From positions 62,001-126,000 of the forward strand of contig NZ_JBKEBF010000019.1 of assembly GCF_047973035.1 (NCBI RefSeq): DNA of 64,000 nt, written 5' to 3'. Made by a program: the position numbers and the translations under genes. This document shows, piece by piece, positions 9,780 through 19,609 of this stretch (position 1 is the first letter of the stretch; every line of letters begins with the position of its first letter). The notes beneath the pieces were generated by a model. The model made no database searches and was not told where the DNA came from. It saw nothing but the letters and a program-made list of their open reading frames with translations. The stretch is from Oleidesulfovibrio sp047973035 (lineage in GTDB: Bacteria > Desulfobacterota > Desulfovibrionia > Desulfovibrionales > Desulfovibrionaceae).

Positions 9780-10022
9780 ATGTTTTGGTGGCAATGGTCT
9801 GTTCTTGTTGTCGCTGCTGTTCTGGCAGCCATCGGTTTTTTGTGCCCCCCGCGTGGCACCGTAGGGCAGGTACTGCGTATCATTCTGGCTTGGTTTTTAC
9901 CCTACGCGCTTATTACTGTCGCATTCTGTACAGGCTACATCCAGTCCATGTGGATGGCCGTTCCGTATCTTGCTGCAGCCTATTTTCTGTACATCAGCTT
10001 TGTTCGCAAACACTTCGGCTAA
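9780..10022 (+). CDS. Small membrane protein of unknown function
   Basis: I do not recognise this 80-residue protein. It has three hydrophobic stretches: about residues 5-22, 30-50 and 55-73. Charged residues are few and lie near the second segment (PPRGTVG) and at the C-terminal RKHFG end. An ACGGAG sequence precedes the ATG. A second frame starting at 9785 overlaps almost entirely and is less credible because it has no ribosome binding site. Confidence 0.65.
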   Translation: MFWWQWSVLVVAAVLAAIGFLCPPRGTVGQVLRIILAWFLPYALITVAFCTGYIQSMWMAVPYLAAAYFLYISFVRKHFG

Positions 10023-10125
10023 CCTGACCACTGCACAGCCTGCTTTTTGCTTTCCAACAGCATAAATCAGTGGCCCCATTGCCTCTGATTTTTGTTTGCC
10101 CTATGGTGCAAGGCATTATAGGGAT

Positions 10126-11382
10126 ATGAAAATGAAGCTGCCATGCTGTGTTACTGCCTTTCTGGCTCTCTTGCCGCGCAATTTCCCGCGCTTTGTCCGC
10201 TATGCTTTCAGCATACGGTTTTGTGCATGGATCTGTGCGGTTTTTTTATGCCTCGGCAGTAACTTAGTTCAGGCGGCAGAGGTAGCACCCGCACCTGAAG
10301 TAAACAACGCCACGCAACCCGCAGAAAGAGAAGTGGCCCCTACTCTGCAATGGCAGCCCGTTGAACAAGGCTTACATCTGGCAGAAGCAAAAATTCCATC
10401 AGGCACCGGTAGCGGCAGCGTGGCTTTGCTGCGTATTGACCCCACTCGGTATGCGCTGGGACTATACTCTGTTACGGAGTATGGTTGCCCGGCGCTCACT
10501 CCTTCTGAATGGGCCAGACAACACGGACTGACGGCTGTCATCAATGCCAGCATGTTCCTGCCGGACGGCAAGACCAGCACCGGCTACATGCGCAACGGAA
10601 CCATTGCCAACAATCGCCGCATAAACAAGCGTTTTGGCTCATTCCTTGTTTATGGTCCGCTTGATATACCAAAGCCGCAAAAGCCTTCCAAGCGCGCTGC
10701 CCCGACATTGTCCGAAGCCGATCAGCTGGAATCAGTCACCCCGAAGTATCACATTCAGTCTGACTCTTCCGAACAGACGCAAAGTGCACCAGCCAGTTTG
10801 GTACAACTGCCAGATCCCTTTGCCCTCCTCACACCGGAAGCAGTAGCAAAACGGCTTGAAAGCCAGCCTCAAGCCGAAAACGCCTCCGTCCGTGCCCCGC
10901 AGGTATCGGATATTCCGACAGCGCAGTTACCGACAGCCGACCTGCTGGACAAATACGGCGACAAATGGGAATCGCTGCTGCCCCGTTACCGTACTGTCGT
11001 TCAGAATTTCAGAATGATAAGCCACGACAGGAAACCGTTGTGGCCGGAAGAGGGCGATACGTTCAGCATTGCGGCCATAGGTGAAGACTCTGCCGGACAT
11101 ATCATCTTCATACATTGCCGGCCGCAGACGACTGTTCGCGGACTTTCAGAGTTTTTGCTGGCAATCTACCCCGACCTGCGGGCGACCATGTATGTAGAGG
11201 GCGGCGCTCAGGCAACCATGCACCTGAACACCTCCGGCACCACTCGTAGCTGGCTGGGACGCGCCGGAAGCAGTTTCTGGTACTCCGCAACAGGCCAGTG
11301 GCCCCTGCCCAATGTTATCGGGATAAAAAAGCTGAATACAATATCTGGAATGAATCAAGGCGAGGCAACGGACGCTAACTAA
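10126..11382 (+). CDS. Secreted phosphodiester glycosidase domain protein (NAGPA/DUF2233)
   Basis: A hydrophobic signal segment ending near VQAA is followed by a proline-rich stretch and a phosphodiester glycosidase (NAGPA-like) domain. The domain has YALGLYSVTEYG, AVINASMF, GYMRNGTI and SFLVYGP. It is interrupted by about 130 residues of low complexity, then closes with IIFIHCRPQTTVRGLSEF and YVEGGAQATMHL. The family removes covering groups from sugar phosphodiesters or acts on envelope polysaccharides; the substrate here is unknown. The frame is open from a TTG at 10096, but the ATG at 10126 gives a better signal peptide. Confidence 0.8.
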   Translation: MKMKLPCCVTAFLALLPRNFPRFVRYAFSIRFCAWICAVFLCLGSNLVQAAEVAPAPEVNNATQPAEREVAPTLQWQPVEQGLHLAEAKIPSGTGSGSVALLRIDPTRYALGLYSVTEYGCPALTPSEWARQHGLTAVINASMFLPDGKTSTGYMRNGTIANNRRINKRFGSFLVYGPLDIPKPQKPSKRAAPTLSEADQLESVTPKYHIQSDSSEQTQSAPASLVQLPDPFALLTPEAVAKRLESQPQAENASVRAPQVSDIPTAQLPTADLLDKYGDKWESLLPRYRTVVQNFRMISHDRKPLWPEEGDTFSIAAIGEDSAGHIIFIHCRPQTTVRGLSEFLLAIYPDLRATMYVEGGAQATMHLNTSGTTRSWLGRAGSSFWYSATGQWPLPNVIGIKKLNTISGMNQGEATDAN

Positions 11383-11689
11383 GCCTACCCTTGCATTGTA
11401 TGGCCGCGGCCTTAATAACAGATGTTGCCAGCACTCCCGTTCAGGGCAGCCATATCCCCCACCCCCCGCTCACTACTTTACCCGTTGCAGCAGCCTTGCG
11501 TATTCTTTAACGTTGCCATGCCTTATCCTGCCGTCATTGCCCGACCATATCGAGCATGAAGCATGCTCCGGCCACACAGCACCATAGAGTTGTTAACAAA
11601 TGAAAAAAGACCTGCCGCAAAGCAACAAGCCTTTTCCTTCAAGCTATTAGCAACAAACACCTTTTGAACATTTGAAAATCACATGGATG
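11383..11689. other. Intergenic region between convergent genes
   Basis: No gene, RNA or clear terminator seen. Short frames here have no ribosome binding site and unconvincing composition. Confidence 0.4.
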
Positions 11690-12346
11690 TTACAGCGCCA
11701 GTTTAACCGGCACAGTATTCCATTCCACACACCGCCAGTATTCCTCGGAAGCGTGCTTTTCAAATATACAAAGACCGCCTGTAGCAACTTTTATATCGTT
11801 ATGTTTCGTAAAAAGAGCAAAATCACCCGTCAGGTACGGAGCAAAACGGATGATTCCGTTTGAGCTGACTATGAGCGCGGTGTAGTCGTCTTTATCACGA
11901 GCAGCGACAGATGATCCGATATTTTTCCACGTCCTGATAAGCTGTTCCGGGTCAACAACCCATCCGTCAGGTACGGTCCCGTTTTTGTTCCATGCTTCGA
12001 TTATCAGCTTACCTGCTTCTGCATCGCCGCAGCCAAGGCGCAGCAGAACTTCATCCTCCGGCTTATTCTCATCCGGTCCGTAATCAATCTCGACAAAGTC
12101 GTCCATCACTTCCACAGGAACGTTACGCCCCAACTGCTCCAGTATGAATTCCTTTGTCTGCAGAGTACGCTTTAGCGGTGCTACATAAATCACATCGGGA
12201 ATCAATTTTTTCTGAACCAAATACTTCCCGACAGCTTTGCTTCTCTCCCCTTCAACAAGCGGCAAATCGGTTCTTCCGCCGACTCTTGTCGGGGTTTCGC
12301 CTTTTCTGAAGGTATTTCCATGACGGACAATAATAATTCGCTTCAT
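11690..12346 (-). CDS. Histidine phosphatase (phosphoglycerate mutase-like)
   Basis: The N-terminal RHGNTF motif holds the phospho-accepting His of the histidine phosphatase superfamily. PLKRTLQTKEF and the later ALIVSSNGIIRF correspond to the substrate-binding Arg and second-His regions, though the second His of the usual SHG is replaced here by Asn in SSNG. I start it at the Met of MKRIIIVRHG. It lies 57 bases after kdsB on the same strand, so a role in LPS sugar metabolism is plausible but not shown. Confidence 0.75.
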   Translation of the reverse strand: MKRIIIVRHGNTFRKGETPTRVGGRTDLPLVEGERSKAVGKYLVQKKLIPDVIYVAPLKRTLQTKEFILEQLGRNVPVEVMDDFVEIDYGPDENKPEDEVLLRLGCGDAEAGKLIIEAWNKNGTVPDGWVVDPEQLIRTWKNIGSSVAARDKDDYTALIVSSNGIIRFAPYLTGDFALFTKHNDIKVATGGLCIFEKHASEEYWRCVEWNTVPVKLAL

Positions 12347-12403
12347 GATGTCATGTAAAAAGTAACAAGTTAGATGCAAAAATTATGTTCTGGTACCAGA
12401 ACA

Positions 12404-13222
12404 TTACAACGGAAATTCACCATATTTTTCTATCATCGCTTCCGCACGTAAAATATCTTCGGGCGAGTCCACTCCGGACATGGAGCCATAGCCTCTGTAG
12501 TCAACCTGAACCATCTTCACGGGCACGTTGTTATGCAGAAACCGCATCTGCTCCAGACCTTCAAATTCTTCGTACGGAGAAACAGGCAACGTAAAATATT
12601 CCTTCAGCGCAGAGTATGTATACGCATACAGGCCGATATGCCGCTTCGCCGGAGACTGCGCCATCTTACTTCGCAAGGATTTTTCTTTCCGGATGGCCGG
12701 AATAATATTTTTGCTGAATGCAAGGGCGTAGCTCTCTTTATCTACAACGACAGTCGTTCCTGAAAAAGGTGTGACTTTTTTGGCCTCGCGCAGTCTGTCC
12801 AGCTCATCCCAACTCAGTTGGATATACGGGGTCAGCACCTGTGCGTGAGGGTCGCGCTCCCAGGCGGTAATCAACTCTTCAATAAACCACGGGGGACAAA
12901 GCGGATTATCACCTTGCAGGTTTACAATCAGTTCCGGTGTAAAATCCAAAGCTCCAAGAGCATCCCAGCTTCTTTCCGTTCCGGACTGACAAGTTTCCGC
13001 TGTCATCGCCACGGGAACATTGTTTGTCCCGCAAAAATCCACGATTCTGGAGTCATCAGTTGCAACAATATATGTGCAGTCTGTTCTGTTATCACAAACA
13101 GACTTTGCAATCATGGCAACGCGCGAAAGCATTTCCTTTCCTGCTATCAACTTAAGAGGCTTGCCGGGCAGACGGGTTGAGCCAAAACGCGCCGGAATAA
13201 CAATTGCTATTTTATTTGCCAT
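12404..13222 (-). CDS. kdsB: CMP-Kdo synthetase-like cytidylyltransferase
   Basis: A 272-residue sugar nucleotidyltransferase close to KdsB, which joins CMP to Kdo before LPS inner-core assembly. The N-terminus IAIVIPARFGSTRLPGKPL is the KdsB signature. TYIVATDD, VNLQGDNPL (usually QGDEP) and HIGLYAYTYSALKEY follow. The QGDNP change and some divergence leave room for a related CMP-sugar synthetase with another acid sugar. The histidine phosphatase gene follows it. Confidence 0.78.
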   Translation of the reverse strand: MANKIAIVIPARFGSTRLPGKPLKLIAGKEMLSRVAMIAKSVCDNRTDCTYIVATDDSRIVDFCGTNNVPVAMTAETCQSGTERSWDALGALDFTPELIVNLQGDNPLCPPWFIEELITAWERDPHAQVLTPYIQLSWDELDRLREAKKVTPFSGTTVVVDKESYALAFSKNIIPAIRKEKSLRSKMAQSPAKRHIGLYAYTYSALKEYFTLPVSPYEEFEGLEQMRFLHNNVPVKMVQVDYRGYGSMSGVDSPEDILRAEAMIEKYGEFPL

Positions 13223-13791
13223 AGTAACTTGCTCTTTTCATACTTGAAATATTCAGTGCCGGTCCCGTGCAGTTCACAAACGGGGCTACGCCAGCACATA
13301 ATCTGAAAAATCCAACCTTCACGAATCCGGACAACAGACCATAAGCAGAAACAGACCCGCAAGGGTTACAGCACTCACAGTTCGCCACAAGGCATCCAAA
13401 GTAGCCAGCAGCGTTACGCAACGGAAAGAGTTAGCCCTTTATTTGCCGCGTTACGTCATGCCCCGAGTCAGGCGTCAGAAAATAGCCCCAACCCGCTCAT
13501 TTATCAAACGCAACAATTCGCTTACTACTTTTTCCTTCCGGTTCCTTGAAGCAGTGCGGCGTTACCCACTAAATTCTCAAAAAATAACCAGACCTGCTCA
13601 TTTTGTTCTCCGACAATCCGGCCACAGGCACAGAGTTATCCAGTATGGCCGATAGTATCTTTGCCAGCAGCACAACGCAGGTGGTCAACGCAATGTAAGA
13701 CAATAAGCGAAGGCAACCACCGGAAGTTTTTGAAAGCCAGCAACATTGTTTGCGACAAAAAAGCTCATTTGCAACACAGCTTACCGCATAC
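13223..13791. other. Long intergenic region between kdsB and argH
   Basis: About 570 bases with no supported gene. Minus-strand frames in 13569-13750 encode a hydrophobic stretch in one frame and a basic stretch in another, with no ribosome binding site. They could be the remains of a small membrane protein gene, but I cannot support that. Confidence 0.35.
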
Positions 13792-13830
13792 AAAAAGCCG
13801 TCCGGCAAACCGGACGGCTTCAATATTTTT
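13792..13830 (-). terminator. Rho-independent terminator after argH
   Basis: The arms AGCCGTCCGG/CCGGACGGCT with a CAAA loop are perfect, with a run of T on the minus strand. It ends the arginine gene group. Confidence 0.88.
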
Positions 13831-13853
13831 AACAAAAGGCAAACAGCAAGTTG

Positions 13854-15236
13854 TTACCTTGCAAGCCATTCCTGCAGCACTGCAAGCTGCGTTGCCACAG
13901 ACTGCGGACCGGTGCCGCCATGCGTACAACGTCGGTCAACGGCGGCTTTGTAATCAAGCACGGCAAACACGTCATCGCCGATAAGCTCTGATACTGAATG
14001 GAACTCTTCAAGAGTAAGGTCCTCAAGGCCCTTGTTCTTGTCTTCCGCCAGTGCAACAGCGTTGCCGGTGATGTGGTGTGCATCACGGAAAGGCACGCCC
14101 TTGCCCACCAGATAGTCGGCAAGTTCGGTCGCATTCAAAAAGCCGGACCTCAGAGCCTTTTCCATTCGGGCGGTATTAAACTTCAGCGCACGTACCATAC
14201 CGGCCATAATCTCAAGCGAAGCGGAAACCGTGCGGTCAGTATCAATAAAGGGTTCTTTATCTTCCTGAAGGTCACGGTTGTAAGTCATGGGCAGTCCTTT
14301 AAGAGTGGTCAGCAGCGACATCAGGCCGCCGTATACTCTGCCGGTTTTACCGCGCATGATTTCTGCAACATCGGGATTCTTTTTCTGCGGCATGATGCTG
14401 GAGCCGGTGGCATACGCATCAGGCAGGAAAATGTACCCGAAGTTGGGATTCGCCCAGATGATGATTTCTTCACACAGGCGTGACATATGCGCCATGATCA
14501 GCGAACCGCAGAACTGTGCTTCCAGTGCAAAGTCTCTGTCGGAAACGGCATCCATGGAGTTATTAAACACGCCGTACATATCCAGCTCTTCTGCAACTGA
14601 GTGCGGATCAAGCGGATAGGTAGTGCCTGCCAGCGCAGCAGCGCCAAGGGGACACACACGGGCACGTTTGTCGCAATCTGCCAGACGGTCAAAGTCGCGG
14701 CGCAGCATCCACGCATAGGCCAGCAGGTGCTGGGCAAGGCTTACAGGTTGAGCGGCCTGCAAATGCGTACAACCGGGCAGCAGCGTTTCCTTATGTTCTT
14801 GCGCCTGAGCGGTCAGCGCTGCAATAACGCCGCCGATAAGCTGCTGCCACTGGCGGATTCTGTCAGAAACAAACAGCCTGAAGTCCAGCGCGACCTGATC
14901 GTTACGGCTGCGGCCGGTGTGCAGACGCCGACCGGCATCTCCTACCAGTTGCGTCAGCCTGCTTTCGATATTCATGTGAACGTCTTCCATTTCGGTACGC
15001 CACACAAACTCTCCGGATTCAATCTCCGCGCGGATCTGTTCCAGACCTTCTGCAATGCGTTCTGCATCTTCAGCGGAAATTACGCCCTGACGCGCCAGCA
15101 TACGGGCATGAGCCTTGGAACCGGCAATATCCTGCGCGTACAGCGCACGGTCATACGAGACGGACTCGGTGTATTCCTCCACCAATCCGGCGGTACGTTC
15201 GCGAAAACGCCCGCCCCACAGCTTGCCCGCAGTCAT
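13854..15236 (-). CDS. argH: Argininosuccinate lyase
   Basis: ArgH splits argininosuccinate into arginine and fumarate, the last step of arginine synthesis. The start MTAGKLWGGRF is the standard ArgH N-terminus. TGRSRNDQVA and the fumarase/lyase signature region SSIMPQKKNPD (catalytic Ser loop) are intact. I start at the ATG at 15236, which follows AGAGAGG and sits just past the argG stop, not at the frame's earlier codon at 15266. It is the last gene of argF-argG-argH. Confidence 0.95.
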   Translation of the reverse strand: MTAGKLWGGRFRERTAGLVEEYTESVSYDRALYAQDIAGSKAHARMLARQGVISAEDAERIAEGLEQIRAEIESGEFVWRTEMEDVHMNIESRLTQLVGDAGRRLHTGRSRNDQVALDFRLFVSDRIRQWQQLIGGVIAALTAQAQEHKETLLPGCTHLQAAQPVSLAQHLLAYAWMLRRDFDRLADCDKRARVCPLGAAALAGTTYPLDPHSVAEELDMYGVFNNSMDAVSDRDFALEAQFCGSLIMAHMSRLCEEIIIWANPNFGYIFLPDAYATGSSIMPQKKNPDVAEIMRGKTGRVYGGLMSLLTTLKGLPMTYNRDLQEDKEPFIDTDRTVSASLEIMAGMVRALKFNTARMEKALRSGFLNATELADYLVGKGVPFRDAHHITGNAVALAEDKNKGLEDLTLEEFHSVSELIGDDVFAVLDYKAAVDRRCTHGGTGPQSVATQLAVLQEWLAR

Positions 15237-15237
15237 G

Positions 15238-16446
15238 CTAGCCTCTCTCTTTTTTGCTGTAGCCAAGAATACGCAGGCTGTTCAGACGGATAAATCCGGC
15301 AGCATCAGCCTGATTGTATACTTCGTCCTCTTCAAAAGTCGCCAGATCGGCACGGTACAGCGAGAAGGGAGACTTACGGCCAACAGGAACCACGTTGCCC
15401 TTGTACAGCTTTACACGCACGGTGCCGGTAACAGTTTCCTGAGTCTTATCAATAAGAGCCTGCAGGGCCTCACGCTCCGGCGCAAACCAGAAACCGTTGT
15501 ACACGGCAGCGGCATAGCGGGGAATCAAACTGTCGCGCAGGTGCATTTCTTCACGGTCAAGGCAGATACCTTCAAGATCGCGGTGCGCAGCATGCAGAAT
15601 GGTTCCGCCGGGGGTTTCGTACACGCCGCGGGACTTCATGCCCACAAAGCGGTTTTCAACCATATCAAGACGGCCGACACCATGCTTTCCGCCCACGGTG
15701 TTCAGGGTCTTCATGATGATGGCGGGAGACATCTTTTCACCATTAATGGCAACGGGGTTGCCTTTTTCAAAGTCGATGGTGATGTATTCCGCTTCATCGG
15801 GAGCCTGCTCAACCGGAACAGCCATGATGTAGCTGCCGGGGCCGGGTTCGTTCCACGGATCTTCCAGCTCGCCGCCTTCAAAACTGCAATGCAGCATGTT
15901 TCTGTCCATGCTATAGAGTTTGCGGTTTCCGGCAGAGATAACAGGAATGCCGTTTTCTTCAGCAAAATTCAAAAGGTCGGTACGAGAGCGGAAGTCCCAC
16001 TCACGCCACGGTGCAATGGTCTTCAGCGAAGGATCAAGCGCAGCGGTTGCCAGCTCGAAACGCACCTGATCGTTACCTTTGCCGGTGGCACCATGAGCAA
16101 CAGCCTGTGCTCCTTCAGCATGTGCGATTTCCACCAGACGCTTGGTGATAAGCGGACGGGCAATAGAGGTGCCCAGCAGGTAGCGACCTTCGTACACGGC
16201 ACTGGCGCGCATCATGGGAAAAATGAAGTCACGGGCAAACTCTTCGCGCAGGTCTTCAACAAACGCCTTGGTAGCGCCGGTACGCAGCGCTTTTTCATCC
16301 ACGCCGTCGAGGTCTTCTTCCTGCCCGAGGTCTGCAGTCAGCGTGACCACTTCGCAATCGTACGTTTTGGCAATCCATTTCAGAATAACCGATGTATCCA
16401 GCCCGCCGGAGTAGGCAAGCACAACCTTTTTGATTTCCTTACCCAT
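15238..16446 (-). CDS. argG: Argininosuccinate synthase
   Basis: ArgG joins citrulline and aspartate using ATP. The N-terminal PP-loop VVLAYSGGLDTSVILKW is intact, and so are AVAHGATGKGNDQVRFE and SLYRADL near the end. At 402 residues it is full length. It is followed at once by argH and preceded by argF after about 140 bases. Confidence 0.96.
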   Translation of the reverse strand: MGKEIKKVVLAYSGGLDTSVILKWIAKTYDCEVVTLTADLGQEEDLDGVDEKALRTGATKAFVEDLREEFARDFIFPMMRASAVYEGRYLLGTSIARPLITKRLVEIAHAEGAQAVAHGATGKGNDQVRFELATAALDPSLKTIAPWREWDFRSRTDLLNFAEENGIPVISAGNRKLYSMDRNMLHCSFEGGELEDPWNEPGPGSYIMAVPVEQAPDEAEYITIDFEKGNPVAINGEKMSPAIIMKTLNTVGGKHGVGRLDMVENRFVGMKSRGVYETPGGTILHAAHRDLEGICLDREEMHLRDSLIPRYAAAVYNGFWFAPEREALQALIDKTQETVTGTVRVKLYKGNVVPVGRKSPFSLYRADLATFEEDEVYNQADAAGFIRLNSLRILGYSKKERG

Positions 16447-16509
16447 GATATACCTTACCTGAGTCTGATTTTTGTTCTTGAGAAAACGTCTGCCGTTTTC
16501 ACGGAAAAC

Positions 16510-16531
16510 GGGGCGCGGTGGCGCCCCGTAA
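16510..16531 (-). terminator. Hairpin after argF, possible terminator or attenuator
   Basis: GGGGCGC and GCGCCCC form a tight stem followed on the minus strand by GTTTTCC. A second overlapping arm pair, CCGTTTTC/GAAAACGG (16493-16511), could form instead. The two exclude each other, so the element could modulate read-through from argF into argG. Confidence 0.45.
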
Positions 16532-16584
16532 TAATCTGATTGTCATTGGCACGGCCGCCAGCAGGCGCGCCGGACACAAAAAAA

Positions 16585-17487
16585 CTACTGCGCCATCACC
16601 CACTCGATAAGAGCTTTCTGCATGTGCAGACGGTTTTCCGCCTGATCCCATACAATGGATGCGGGGCTTTCAAATACTTCTTCGCTCACTTCCTCACCCC
16701 TGTGTGCGGGCAGGCAGTGCATAAATTTGGCGTCAGGAGCTGCCAGTGCCATAAGCTTATCGTTTACGCAATAGCCCTCAAAAGCCGCCTCGCGTTTTTT
16801 CTGTTCTTCTTCCTGTCCCATAGAGGCCCAGACGTCAGTGTTTACATAATGAGCGCCCTCCACCGCCATTTCCGGATCATGTGTCAGGAAGATTTTGGCA
16901 CCAGCCTGCATAGCCAGAGCCAGCAGGTTTTTATCAGGCTCGTAGCCTTCGGGGAAGGCCATAAACAGCTCGAACTTAAAGAAGATGGCAGCTTCAATCC
17001 ACGAGTTTGCCATGTTGTTACCGTCGCCTATCCATGCAACGCGAACGTTTTCAATGTCAGGGGTACGCTCGTAAATGGTCAGCATATCGCTCATTACCTG
17101 ACAGGGATGACCTTCGTCGGTAAGGGCATTGATAACAGGAATACTACCGTATTCCACCAGTTCTTCGATTTTTTCCTGCCCGAAAGTACGCACAATCATA
17201 AGATCATTGTACCGCGAAAGCACCCGTGCAGTATCACGAAGCGGTTCTGAACGCCCCAGCTGACTTTCAGCCGGAGTCATGAAAATTGTTTTACCGCCCA
17301 GCTGGTATACTGCGGTTTCAAAGGAAACACGCGTACGGGTGGAAGCTTTTTCAAACAGCATGATGGCGCTTTTACCTTCCAGCAGACTGCTTCGGTAGTC
17401 AGCGTCTTTCATCTCTTTAGCGCGGCGCAGAACGTCCCATGCCGATTGATATCCAAGATCCCGAATTTGCGTAAAGTGCTTCGTCAT
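16585..17487 (-). CDS. argF: Ornithine carbamoyltransferase
   Basis: ArgF makes citrulline from ornithine and carbamoyl phosphate. The carbamoyl-phosphate motif FEKASTRTRVSFE is near the N-terminus, and the ornithine motif HCLPAHRGEEVSEEVFE near the end. The frame is open from 17541, but AAAGGAA before the ATG at 17487 decides the start, giving about 300 residues as expected. It is the first gene of argF-argG-argH. Confidence 0.95.
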   Translation of the reverse strand: MTKHFTQIRDLGYQSAWDVLRRAKEMKDADYRSSLLEGKSAIMLFEKASTRTRVSFETAVYQLGGKTIFMTPAESQLGRSEPLRDTARVLSRYNDLMIVRTFGQEKIEELVEYGSIPVINALTDEGHPCQVMSDMLTIYERTPDIENVRVAWIGDGNNMANSWIEAAIFFKFELFMAFPEGYEPDKNLLALAMQAGAKIFLTHDPEMAVEGAHYVNTDVWASMGQEEEQKKREAAFEGYCVNDKLMALAAPDAKFMHCLPAHRGEEVSEEVFESPASIVWDQAENRLHMQKALIEWVMAQ

Positions 17488-17672
17488 GGCCGTTCCTTTG
17501 TGGTTGTGTGCTGCTACGAACTGATATGAGCCCTCATCCAAAAGAAACTTTTAGGACCAAAACCAAGAGTTTGTAAAGTGAAGTCCTTTGCAACTTTTTC
17601 TGCCTCAGGCACTTGCACATGAGACTTTTCTGTGTGAAGTAATTTTTGTCGCAAAATTCGGAGGTTTGACGC

Positions 17673-18050
17673 ATGGCGACCATTATTATCGCCGATGACG
17701 ATCCGGTAACCCGGACAACGTTGTCCATTATGCTTGAGGATGAGGGACACGAGGTATTTGAAGCTGGAGACAGCGCCGAAACCTTGAACCTTTTGGAAGA
17801 CACTGAGGTACATCTGGTTTTCATGGATATGGTGCTGCCGGACTGCGAACCCGGAGAAGGCATCACAGTTGTGAAAAACACCGCACCCGACGCCACCATC
17901 ATTGCCATGACAGGGCAGCCGGAATCCGGCTCGCTGTCTGTGCTGGCAAAGAATGCGGGTTGTAAAGAGTGCCTCATCAAACCCTTTGAAAAAAACAGAG
18001 TGCTTGCCCTGACACGCAAACTGCTTGCAGCCCGCGGCCATAGGGTATAG
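17673..18050 (+). CDS. Single-domain response regulator (CheY-like)
   Basis: A 125-residue receiver domain with no output domain. The acidic pocket is ADDD (residues 7-10), the phosphorylation site is Asp52 in FMDMVLPD, and the switch residues are Thr80 and Lys103 in IKPF. It has its own terminator and no kinase gene beside it, so its partner is unknown. Confidence 0.88.
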   Translation: MATIIIADDDPVTRTTLSIMLEDEGHEVFEAGDSAETLNLLEDTEVHLVFMDMVLPDCEPGEGITVVKNTAPDATIIAMTGQPESGSLSVLAKNAGCKECLIKPFEKNRVLALTRKLLAARGHRV

Positions 18051-18080
18051 TCCGCTCCTCTCCATTTTTCTTTATCTGTG

Positions 18081-18110
18081 CGGCCTTTCTGCCAGCGGAA
18101 AGGCCGTTAT
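18081..18110 (+). terminator. Rho-independent terminator after the receiver gene
   Basis: The arms CGGCCTTTC/GAAAGGCCG are followed by TTATAGATTTC. Confidence 0.65.
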
Positions 18111-18193
18111 AGATTTCTTTGCGCTTTTTTCTGCTTCGGTTGCAAAAGAGGCGAGAGTACCACAATAAAAAGCCCACTGCCTTGACCTGCACC

Positions 18194-19186
18194 ATGAACT
18201 GTGCTCAAAGTCCTCCAATCATGTTTACCCAATCAACCACTTCGCACAGGGAAAACGCTTCCCGACGCGATGTCAGTATACTTATTCCCGCTTACAAGCC
18301 CGACTGGTTCACAGATTGCGTGGAAAGCGCGCTTGCTCAGACATGGCCTGTAAAAGAAGTCATCATTTCAGACGATTGCCCCACAAACGCCATCGCTGAT
18401 GCTGTCAGACCGTATCTGGCAGACAGCCGTGTGCGCTACGTCCGTAATGAATCACCGCTTGGCCCCTGCGGTAATTACCTGCGGCTGGCACAGCTGTGCT
18501 CTACACGCTGGCTTAAATTTCTTGATGATGATGACGTACTTCTGCCGGACGGACTGGAAAAGCTGATGGCGCACACCTTCGGGAAAACAGCAGTGGTCAC
18601 AGGTGCTTGCACCTTAGTGCACGAAGACGGCAGCCGTAGTGTCATGACCCCAGAAACGCCGGAAACGGTTAATGGCCGCAGACACTTCGTACAATCCAGC
18701 CGCCGCCCGCCCGAAGGGCTTTTTTCACGCATGTTGTTCCGTGACGATGTAGTGGCTTCCGTTCTGGAAACACCACTGCCGCCCGCCATGATCAGTCTGG
18801 ACGAAATGCTGGGGTTCATCGCCGCATTTTATGGTGACGCGGCATACGAACATACCCCTGTGTGCGAATATCGTCTTTCCGAATCCGGCTATTCACGCAT
18901 TAACGCACCGCAAGTTCTGCTGGACGATATGGTGTGTGTAACCGTGCCCTTCAGCATGGCTGCCGAGCGCAAATTTCTGCTTCCCAAAGAGCTTGAAGAA
19001 TGGCGGATTAACACTCTTGGGCAATACACCCGCAGATGCATAGATAAATACATCCAGCTACGCGATTTTACCGGAATGCGTGAGTTTCTGCGTCTGATGC
19101 GTGAAGAGTTCGGTACGCTGGACACCATGCGCTGTGCCGCCACTCTGGAAATGGGACGAGCATTTTTAAAACGCTTGTTCAGGTAA
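18194..19186 (+). CDS. Family 2 glycosyltransferase
   Basis: A GT-A fold glycosyltransferase. VSILIPAYKPDW opens the fold, with ISDDCPT in the nucleotide-sugar site and LKFLDDDDVLLPDG carrying the DXD-type metal motif. It lacks membrane helices and is probably cytoplasmic, building a cell-surface glycan. No other glycan gene lies next to it. The frame is open from 18119; the conserved part begins about residue 30 from 18194, so starts at 18194 or 18221 both fit and neither has a clear ribosome binding site. Confidence 0.8.
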   Translation: MNCAQSPPIMFTQSTTSHRENASRRDVSILIPAYKPDWFTDCVESALAQTWPVKEVIISDDCPTNAIADAVRPYLADSRVRYVRNESPLGPCGNYLRLAQLCSTRWLKFLDDDDVLLPDGLEKLMAHTFGKTAVVTGACTLVHEDGSRSVMTPETPETVNGRRHFVQSSRRPPEGLFSRMLFRDDVVASVLETPLPPAMISLDEMLGFIAAFYGDAAYEHTPVCEYRLSESGYSRINAPQVLLDDMVCVTVPFSMAAERKFLLPKELEEWRINTLGQYTRRCIDKYIQLRDFTGMREFLRLMREEFGTLDTMRCAATLEMGRAFLKRLFR

Positions 19187-19189
19187 GCC

Positions 19190-19220
19190 ATAACACTGCC
19201 GCAATCCGGCAGGTTATCTA
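19190..19220 (+). terminator. Probable terminator after the glycosyltransferase gene
   Basis: ATAAC-CTGCCG and CGGCAG-GTTAT pair with one bulge; the 3' side is AT-rich without a strict T-run. Confidence 0.55.
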
Positions 19221-19609
19221 AAATTATTCTGGTAGCGGGCGTCCGGTTTTCAGCTCAAGCTTTTTACCCCATGCCGCATTTTCACTGGCACAAAAAGGCT
19301 ACCGCTTTTCAGGGCACTGCCGTTCCAGACAGTTGGTCCTCATCTAGACAATGCACGTTATAAACAGCGCACTGACATTATGCACGTCAGCGGTTACATC
19401 ACCGCTGACGCACCTGACCCAATCCTGAGCTGACAATCTTTGCTGAAGCAATTGGTTACATAGCACAGCACGGCCGCTGCGCGGCAAACTAGCCAGTAGC
19501 GGCAGGAACGCAGTGCTCCATCTCGCAGCATCTCCTTCAAAAAAAGCTCTCATTGCTTCCAGAGCCTAAGCCACTTGCAGGGGGCAGCTACGCATCGTAT
19601 ACAAGGCCC
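19221..19609. other. Intergenic region with a perfect inverted repeat at 19385-19410
   Basis: No gene. CGTCAGCGGT and ACCGCTGACG are perfect 10-base arms around TACATC. No T-run follows, so it is not a typical terminator; it could be an operator or part of a leader RNA. Confidence 0.45.

Noticed and set aside
15115..16539. A 474-codon open frame on plus opposite argG
   Set aside because: It is a shadow of the strongly conserved argG and argH genes.
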